From Armatimonadota bacterium (GTDB taxonomy: Bacteria > Armatimonadota > UBA5829), in NCBI GenBank assembly GCA_026415535.1, contig JAOAGX010000009.1, positions 11,719-18,100 of the forward strand: a DNA stretch of 6,382 nucleotides. The letters are read 5' to 3'. The position numbers and the translations under genes were made by a program. The notes beneath the pieces are model-generated. The model saw only the letters and a program-made list of their open reading frames with translations, made no database searches and had not been told where the DNA came from. Positions 1 to 3,896 of the stretch are shown in pieces. The first letter of the stretch is position 1, and every line of letters starts with the position of its first letter.

Positions 1-444
1 GTGAACGTGAGTATCAACTGGCATCACCGGCCGACCAAGCCCGAACATAAGAACACAAGCGGCAGTTTTGAGGCCGACACCTTCAAAGGCCGTTAGATAG
101 CTCAGAGCCTCATCGTTCGGTTTGTCCGCTATCCACTCCAGGTTTAATTTCGCCTTATTTTCGCTAATCTCCTGCAAGATACGCTTAATTCTCGGAGCCT
201 TTTGGTCCGCTAGACCGCCGACTCGAATCGCATCAGCAATCTGCTCGGTTGGAGCAAGTCGGACTTGGTCCCATGTCAGAAAGCGCCTTCGGAGTTCTCG
301 AAATGCCTGGTTGCAGTTTGCTGCAGTTGTGTTCTGAGAAAGTATCGTATAGATAAGCTCGTCAAGGACGTTTCTTCGCCTGGTCCAAGTCTGGCGGCCA
401 TACTCTTGGTCGAGTGCGTCGCAGACCTTTTCTATCTTGCTCAT
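1..444 (-). CDS. Endonuclease III-like HhH-GPD DNA glycosylase, 3' end missing at window edge
   Basis: Translating the minus strand from the ATG at 444 gives 148 uninterrupted residues that run off the left edge. Family marks are the N-terminal helix pair with LSQNTT at about 35-40 (the Gln matches the conserved Gln after the first helices of Nth), GLADQKAPRIKRIL at 77-90, the helix-hairpin-helix FEGVGLKTAACVL at 120-132, and VDTHVH at 143-148. K126 and D144 are 18 residues apart, the same spacing as the catalytic Lys120 and Asp138 of E. coli Nth. The family excises damaged pyrimidines or mismatched bases from DNA in base-excision repair, and a Lys at this site usually means AP-lyase activity. 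The C terminus, which would show whether a [4Fe-4S] cluster is present, is outside the window, so the exact subfamily (Nth or a shorter HhH-GPD relative) is open. No clear Shine-Dalgarno is properly spaced; a TATAAT box lies 12 bases upstream of the ATG, suggesting a very short or absent leader. Confidence 0.9.
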   Translation of the reverse strand, partial: MSKIEKVCDALDQEYGRQTWTRRRNVLDELIYTILSQNTTAANCNQAFRELRRRFLTWDQVRLAPTEQIADAIRVGGLADQKAPRIKRILQEISENKAKLNLEWIADKPNDEALSYLTAFEGVGLKTAACVLMFGLGRPVMPVDTHVH

Positions 445-456
445 ATCACCATGAGA

Positions 457-486
457 ATTATATCACTAGGAAAAGGTGACTGATAA
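457..486 (-). promoter_or_regulatory. Putative sigma-70-type promoter of the HhH-GPD glycosylase gene
   Basis: On the minus strand a perfect TATAAT (457-462) lies 12 bases before the ATG at 444. With an 18-base spacer, the -35 position carries TTATCA (481-486), matching four of six consensus bases. Transcription would begin roughly 5-8 bases before the start codon, giving a nearly leaderless mRNA, which agrees with the lack of a well-placed ribosome-binding site. The -10 is convincing and the -35 is weak. Confidence 0.5.
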
Positions 487-784
487 TAAGCGACGTCGAC
501 AAAGTGGAAACGGCCGATTTTACGTACTCAGATTCTTTGCCTTTCTCAGAAACAACTCACCATACAGATTGCCTTTCTTGACTCTAGAACGATGTTTTAT
601 CGCCGCTTTTGGTGAAAGCGCAGCCGAAGTTGTGCATTCCATATTTTGACTGAGGATCGTCGAAATCGCGTTTATCGCCAAAACCTAGGAACAATTGCGC
701 CGTTCGTACGAGTCATTTGAAAGTTTTATTCCAAGCCGAATGTCATTTCGGTCGTGGCGAAGGATCTCAACTCTAACACTATTT
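487..784. other. Intergenic gap with no confident gene
   Basis: This stretch lies between the glycosylase promoter and the terminator of the heat-shock gene. No long ORF or RNA family is recognisable. On the minus strand two overlapping short open frames occur: one of 42 codons between stops (587-712), containing FDDPQSKYGMHNFGCAF, and one of 40 codons from an ATG at 642 to a TAA at 520-522, ending GELFLRKAKNLST. Neither has a ribosome-binding site. Small inverted repeats are present at 604-620 (six-base arms around a five-base loop) and 736-751 (a 16-base near-palindrome with five-base arms). They could be a decayed gene or chance. Confidence 0.5.
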
Positions 785-831
785 CAAAAGGAAAGACATG
801 GCCGGCGGGATAAATATCCCGCCGGCCATGT
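785..831 (-). terminator. Intrinsic terminator of the hsp20 gene
   Basis: A perfect inverted repeat has 15-base arms at 796-810 and 817-831, GC-rich in the middle (GCCGGCGGGA), around TAAATA. The outer two loop bases on each side can also pair, giving a 17-bp palindrome. Read on the minus strand it lies 37 bases after the hsp20 stop and is followed by the pyrimidine/T-rich run CTTTCCTTTTG at 795-785. The plus strand has no T-run after the stem, so it works as a terminator mainly for minus-strand transcription. Confidence 0.85.
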
Positions 832-868
832 TCCCTACACTGACCGGCCGACCAGTTTTCGCGGAGGA

Positions 869-1351
869 TTAGCCTTCTATCTTAACCTTCTTTGCTTCCC
901 GTACCTCAGCCTTGGGCATTACCACCTCTAAAACACCATTCTTATAGGTGGCCTTGACCTGGTCCGGTTTGATTTCAGCAGGCAGCCCGTAGGATACGTT
1001 GAACGCACCATAGCTCTGCTGCCGAATGTGATAGCACTCGTCAGGTCTCTCCTCCTCCGCCTTCCGCTCGCCGCTTATCGTAATTCGGTCGGCGGTTACA
1101 TCTATATCGATGTCCTCCTTCTCCATGCCAGGCAACGTGGCAGAGAAGATGAACTCCTTGTCGGTTTCTCTTAGATCTACTTCAGGAGTAAATTCAACTT
1201 GGCTCGGTCTGAGTCTCCAGGGACGCAGCAGAGGGAATGGTGACGTAAAGAAATCTCTAAACATCCGTTCCATCTCCTCGAACGTGTCCCACGGGTCCCA
1301 CCGTCGCATCTCTTGGGATTCTTTTTTTGCTAACGTTTTCGCTCGTGCCAT
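869..1351 (-). CDS. hsp20: Small heat-shock protein, Hsp20/alpha-crystallin family
   Basis: A 160-residue cytoplasmic ATP-independent chaperone that binds unfolding proteins and holds them for refolding by other chaperones. It has a short N-terminal arm rich in aromatics and Met (WDPWDTFEEMERMFRDFF, about 18-35), then an alpha-crystallin domain at about 53-145. That domain shows PEVDLRETDKEFIFSATLPG, ITISGERK and the signature YKNGVLEVVMPK (136-147). A C-terminal VKI at 156-158 matches the I/V-x-I/V motif that docks on neighbouring subunits to build oligomers. The length is normal for bacterial Hsp20. The ATG at 1351 is chosen because a perfect GGAGGTGA lies five bases upstream; an in-frame GTG at 1366 would overlap that site and add five residues, so it is unlikely. 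The gene is monocistronic: its own terminator follows and a large gap precedes it. One departure is YGAFNVSYGLP at 114-124, where the family usually has an Arg (F-x-R-x-F/LP). Confidence 0.97.
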   Translation of the reverse strand: MARAKTLAKKESQEMRRWDPWDTFEEMERMFRDFFTSPFPLLRPWRLRPSQVEFTPEVDLRETDKEFIFSATLPGMEKEDIDIDVTADRITISGERKAEEERPDECYHIRQQSYGAFNVSYGLPAEIKPDQVKATYKNGVLEVVMPKAEVREAKKVKIEG

Positions 1352-1356
1352 CTTAC

Positions 1357-1364
1357 TCACCTCC
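1357..1364 (-). promoter_or_regulatory. Ribosome-binding site of hsp20, deciding the start codon
   Basis: The minus strand reads GGAGGTGA, fully complementary to the usual 3' end of 16S rRNA, with a five-base spacer (GTAAG) to the ATG at 1351. This supports the ATG over the upstream in-frame GTG at 1366. It also shows that the organism uses canonical Shine-Dalgarno initiation. Confidence 0.9.
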
Positions 1365-1396
1365 ACCTCTCATATGATTGCTTTCTATCCGTCGGC

Positions 1397-1402
1397 GTTA
1401 TA
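1397..1402 (-). promoter_or_regulatory. Possible -10 element of hsp20
   Basis: TATAAC on the minus strand lies 45 bases upstream of the hsp20 ATG and would give a leader of about 40 bases. No good -35 sits at 16-18 bases, and neither a CIRCE repeat nor a clear sigma-32 (CTTGAAA/CCCCAT) promoter is visible, so how heat induction works here is not shown by the sequence. Confidence 0.3.
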
Positions 1403-1467
1403 CCCTATTTGCGGGCCAGATAAACATATAATTTGATGCTAGTTTAGAATGATCACTTGCTATTATC

Positions 1468-1587
1468 CTACTCAATACTTACATATTTCGCTTGGGCGTT
1501 TTCTTTCTCAGGGGCGAGCTTTCCCACCGCTACCAAATTCCCACAAAATAGTGGCGTGAAACGCACGCGTAATCTGGAATAATTCAT
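1468..1587 (-). CDS. Possible 39-residue small ORF coupled to a six-codon leader ORF
   Basis: A Shine-Dalgarno-like GGAGG (1610-1614) lies five bases before an ATG at 1604 that opens a six-codon ORF (MVVCAI) ending in TGA at 1584-1586. That TGA overlaps, as ATGA, the ATG at 1587 of a 39-residue ORF beginning MNYSRLRVRF and ending AKYVSIE before TAG. The arrangement is what translational coupling looks like, and the protein is basic in its N-terminal part. No homolog is recognised, no promoter is evident and the ORF is short enough to arise by chance. It could equally be untranslated leader or spacer DNA. Confidence 0.2.
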   Translation of the reverse strand: MNYSRLRVRFTPLFCGNLVAVGKLAPEKENAQAKYVSIE

Positions 1588-1623
1588 ATGGCACAAACAA
1601 CCATCTTTTCCTCCTTCCCTCCG

Positions 1624-1652
1624 GGCTTCGCGTCGGCGAAGCCTTTCTTTTT
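1624..1652 (+). terminator. Orphan plus-strand terminator-like hairpin
   Basis: GGCTTCGC (1624-1631) and GCGAAGCC (1636-1643) form a perfect 8-bp stem around GTCG, followed directly by TTTCTTTTT (1644-1652). This is a textbook intrinsic terminator on the plus strand, yet no plus-strand gene lies upstream in the window. Read on the minus strand the stem is followed by purines and cannot terminate. It may end a small RNA, block antisense transcription towards the tRNA region, or be coincidental. Confidence 0.55.
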
Positions 1653-1691
1653 GCTGGGGTCGTATGTTTTTCAGTTGCCTCAACGCATTCG

Positions 1692-1716
1692 AAAGTTTAC
1701 CCTTCGGGCAAACTTT
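1692..1716 (-). repeat. Inverted repeat forming a strong hairpin in minus-strand RNA
   Basis: AAAGTTTGCCC, a GAA loop and GGGTAAACTTT pair over 11 positions in minus-strand RNA, with one G-U pair. In plus-strand RNA that position becomes an A-C mismatch, so the structure favours the minus strand. It lies about 150 bases after the tRNA-Ser 3' end. Only a short T-run follows, so it is not a clear terminator. It could be a processing or stability element. Confidence 0.4.
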
Positions 1717-1869
1717 TCGTGTGATCAGGGTATGGTGTCCTTTTGAGGCTTGCACAATCCAAGAATCGTGGGAATGTTTTTTACAGATAAGGAAGCCTGA
1801 GTCCAGAGTCGTGATTTGTTGGGGATAGCCTAAAATGTCACAGACGGCGTGTTTGCTCGTTTTATGTCC

Positions 1870-1958
1870 TGGCGGAGGGGGTGGGATTCGAACCCACGGT
1901 GGCTCATCACCACGACGGTTTTCAAGACCGCTCCGATAAACCGCTCCGGCACCCCTCC
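1870..1958 (-). tRNA. trnS: tRNA-Ser(UGA), CCA encoded
   Basis: The minus strand folds as a class II tRNA. The acceptor stem is GGAGGGG/CCCCTCC, with TG at positions 8-9 and a three-pair D stem (CCG/CGG). The anticodon stem GCGGT/ACCGT encloses the loop CTTGAAA, so the anticodon is TGA (plus-strand 1922-1924), which reads UCA and other UCN serine codons. A long variable arm with stem GTGG/CCAC, typical of tRNA-Ser, follows, then the T arm GTGGG-TTCGAAT-CCCAC, discriminator G and a genomically encoded CCA. The long variable arm and the G discriminator at base 73 are the features expected for seryl-tRNA synthetase recognition. It is transcribed from its own strong promoter just upstream. Confidence 0.97.
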
Positions 1959-2007
1959 AGGAGGACGATTTGCAAGCTCGGATGCAATTGTCCTCAAGTC
2001 CGGTTCC

Positions 2008-2036
2008 ATTATAGGTATCTAGATGCGCATGGTCAA
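2008..2036 (-). promoter_or_regulatory. Near-consensus sigma-70 promoter of tRNA-Ser
   Basis: The minus strand carries TTGACC (2031-2036), a 17-base spacer and a perfect TATAAT (2008-2013). Eleven of twelve bases match the consensus, with optimal spacing. Transcription would start near 2001, about 40 bases before the mature tRNA 5' end, leaving a short leader for RNase P to remove. This is the strongest promoter visible in the window, as expected for a stable RNA. Confidence 0.85.
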
Positions 2037-2050
2037 GGTGAGGCAGTCGC

Positions 2051-2072
2051 TGAGGCTTTTGCGATAGCCTCA
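2051..2072 (-). repeat. Small hairpin between the TPR gene and tRNA-Ser promoter
   Basis: TGAGGCT and AGCCTCA form a perfect 7-bp stem with an eight-base loop, 72 bases after the stop of the TPR membrane-protein gene. No T-run follows on the minus strand, so it is at best a weak or rho-assisted 3' end for the upstream operon. No other terminator is seen between 2145 and the tRNA promoter. Confidence 0.3.
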
Positions 2073-2144
2073 AAGCTGGGTTTTCGACAATTCGACGCTC
2101 TTCAACCAAGCGAGAGTTGCCGAGAAGGAGCATATCTCAAGCGC

Positions 2145-3878
2145 CTAGTTTGTGCTTGCCTCCTTGATTCGCTGCGCCTGCTCAAGATCTTTCCGGTACG
2201 ACATATTGCCCGGAGCAAGACGAACCGCACGTGCGAAATGTGAAATGGCTTCCTCTATACGCCTCCGCTCAGCAAGCAGTACTCCATAAGCATGATGAGC
2301 CCCAGCATGGTTAGGCGAAATGCGCAGAGCCTTCTTGAGAGGTTCCTCAGCTGCATCAAGTTTGGATTGCTGAAGGTATAGAATTGCCAGTTGGGTCAGC
2401 ATATCTGGGTCGTTGGGAAGAATCTTCAATGCTTCTTTTAGGCACTCAATCGCTTCGAGCAGTTTACCTTTCTGAATCAGCACCGACATTAGGTTACGCC
2501 TTGCGAGTAGGTAATCCGGTTCGATCTGAATTGCCTTCCGGTAGTGCGCAATCGCAGCACTTACATCGCCTCGGTGGGACAAGGCAGTACCGAGGATGTC
2601 GTGCGCAAGGAAATTCCCCGGCACTACTTCGACTGCGTGCGAGAACAGGGTTATGTCGTTTCGCCAATACCCTACTTGGCGGTGCGTGATGAGGCCGAGC
2701 GCTATGAGTATGCCTGCTGCCGCGATACCCGCTGCTACTCGGGCAGCTAGTCCGATTCTGTGTGTCAGCAGATCACGTGCTCCCCAAACAAAGACAATAA
2801 ATAGTCCTATGTGCGGCACGTATGTATAGCGGTCCGCCAACGCTTGCATCCCAATCTGGACTAGCCCAATCACCGGAACTAGTGTGATCAGAAACCACAG
2901 CCAGCCAACTGTTAAGTAGGGGTACTTGTGTCTAGCTCGAATCGCGGCATAGGTTGCGAGCACGAGCATAAACGTGCTAAGCACAACCTTCCATTCCGGC
3001 AACGAGTCTCTCGGATGTGGATAGAAGCAGGCGAGACCAACCGGCCAGAGGGTTTTCTGAATGTAGACCCAATAGGACACTACTGCATTTGCTATTCTCA
3101 CACCGAGCGGGTAGATCCACTCGGTGTCTACTGCTCCGCCGGACTTTTGCGCGAGATACGTTATCACGCACGAAACAGCGGCGAGAACAAAGAGCGGTGT
3201 CTTCTCCCAGATTAGGTGTATAAGCGGGCGAGCTTCGAGTTTGCCATCGGGTTCCCCGTTCCCGGCTTGCAACCTGCGGAGAGGCCAAAGATCAAGTAGG
3301 AGCAGAGTTAGCGGCAGGGTTACCAGCATCGACTTGGCCATCAGACCAATTGCATAAAGTACTGTCAGCAATAGGTAGCGCAATCGCGTCGGACTACTCG
3401 TGTACCAGACGTAGACGAGAGTGGCGGAGAACCAAAATAAAGTGCTCAGAACATCCTTGCGCTCGGCGATCCATGCCACAGATTCCACGTGCTGCGGATG
3501 GACTGCGAATAGCGCTGCTACAAGCGAACTCGACCACATCGCCCTAGTTGCCCGGAACAGAAGGGCAAAGAGCAAAACTACATTGGCGATGTGCAACAAG
3601 AGGTTGGTCTGGTGGAACCCGGCCGGGTCGAGGCCGTTCAGCTGGAAGTCAATCATATATGACAGCCACACCATAGGCTGCCACATAGCCATGCTGATGT
3701 TTGTGAATGCCCAGTGGATGTGGGGCATTCTGAACCCTCCTTGAATGTGAGGGTTGTTGATAACGTATACGTCGTCGTCGAAGTGGACAAATCCGCACTC
3801 CGACACATTCTGGTAGCACACGTAGGTTAGGACCACAAGCAAAAGGGCAATTAAGTAGGGTATTTTTGAGAGACGCAT
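2145..3878 (-). CDS. TMTC-like GT-C glycosyltransferase membrane protein with C-terminal TPRs
   Basis: A 577-residue protein. The N-terminal two thirds is a polytopic membrane domain of roughly ten helices, the first at about 6-22. The first extracytoplasmic loop contains FDDDVYV (33-39), an acidic motif in the place where GT-C lipid-sugar-dependent glycosyltransferases keep catalytic acidic residues. The bacterial TPR/TMTC-like family marks follow: HPQHVESVAW at 127-136 then ERKD at 139-142, ADRYTY at 348-353, and YWRND at 404-408 leading into the repeats. Four 34-residue TPRs follow at about 423-456, 457-490, 491-524 and 525-558, each with the A/L/Y/P pattern (for example AIAHYRKAIQIEPD). 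Eukaryotic TMTC proteins are O-mannosyltransferases; for the bacterial relatives substrate and activity are mostly unknown, so protein O-glycosylation is inferred. The ATG at 3878 is preferred over an in-frame TTG at 3890; neither has a good Shine-Dalgarno. With only 18 bases after the stop of the upstream hydrolase gene, translation is probably coupled. Confidence 0.85.
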   Translation of the reverse strand: MRLSKIPYLIALLLVVLTYVCYQNVSECGFVHFDDDVYVINNPHIQGGFRMPHIHWAFTNISMAMWQPMVWLSYMIDFQLNGLDPAGFHQTNLLLHIANVVLLFALLFRATRAMWSSSLVAALFAVHPQHVESVAWIAERKDVLSTLFWFSATLVYVWYTSSPTRLRYLLLTVLYAIGLMAKSMLVTLPLTLLLLDLWPLRRLQAGNGEPDGKLEARPLIHLIWEKTPLFVLAAVSCVITYLAQKSGGAVDTEWIYPLGVRIANAVVSYWVYIQKTLWPVGLACFYPHPRDSLPEWKVVLSTFMLVLATYAAIRARHKYPYLTVGWLWFLITLVPVIGLVQIGMQALADRYTYVPHIGLFIVFVWGARDLLTHRIGLAARVAAGIAAAGILIALGLITHRQVGYWRNDITLFSHAVEVVPGNFLAHDILGTALSHRGDVSAAIAHYRKAIQIEPDYLLARRNLMSVLIQKGKLLEAIECLKEALKILPNDPDMLTQLAILYLQQSKLDAAEEPLKKALRISPNHAGAHHAYGVLLAERRRIEEAISHFARAVRLAPGNMSYRKDLEQAQRIKEASTN

Positions 3879-3896
3879 TAGTCCAATCAAGATCGA

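Larger units (their letters stand above)
1403..1869. other. Intergenic stretch between tRNA-Ser and hsp20, no confident gene
   Basis: The stretch has no recognisable protein or RNA family. It holds a terminator-like hairpin on the plus strand (1624-1652), a strong hairpin on the minus strand (1692-1716) and, on the minus strand, a good Shine-Dalgarno leading into a tiny ORF pair (1468-1604). One minus-strand frame stays open from upstream of the tRNA down to 1468, but it runs through the tRNA gene and has no credible start after it. A part after the tRNA, with basic text such as KGKLSNALRQLKNIRPQQKE, could in principle be a gene remnant; I do not recognise it. Confidence 0.5.

Noticed and set aside
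736..751. Near-palindrome CCGAATGTCATTTCGG as a regulator-binding site
   Set aside because: Single copy, only five-base arms, and not close to any promoter; indistinguishable from chance.
796..831. Long perfect palindrome as a mobile-element end or operator
   Set aside because: Position just after the hsp20 stop and the T-rich run on the minus strand fit an intrinsic terminator; there is no second copy and no transposase.
1352..1366. GTG at 1366 as the hsp20 start
   Set aside because: It overlaps the perfect Shine-Dalgarno that serves the ATG at 1351 and lacks its own ribosome-binding site.
1352..1396. RNA thermometer or CIRCE element in the hsp20 leader
   Set aside because: No CIRCE inverted repeat is present, and I could not find an upstream segment that convincingly pairs with the Shine-Dalgarno as in ROSE or fourU elements.
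1870..1958. tRNA-Ser as a genomic-island attachment site
   Set aside because: No direct repeat of the tRNA 3' end and no integrase gene is visible in the window.
1870..2133. Minus-strand 221-codon ORF spanning the tRNA
   Set aside because: It reads straight through the tRNA-Ser gene and its promoter, so it cannot be an intact protein gene; only its downstream part is kept as a low-confidence observation.
1881..2243. Plus-strand ORF of 120 codons beginning MGFEPTVAHH
   Set aside because: Its start is the antisense of the tRNA-Ser T arm (the familiar GFEPT artefact) and its end is antisense to the TPR gene; it has no ribosome-binding site.
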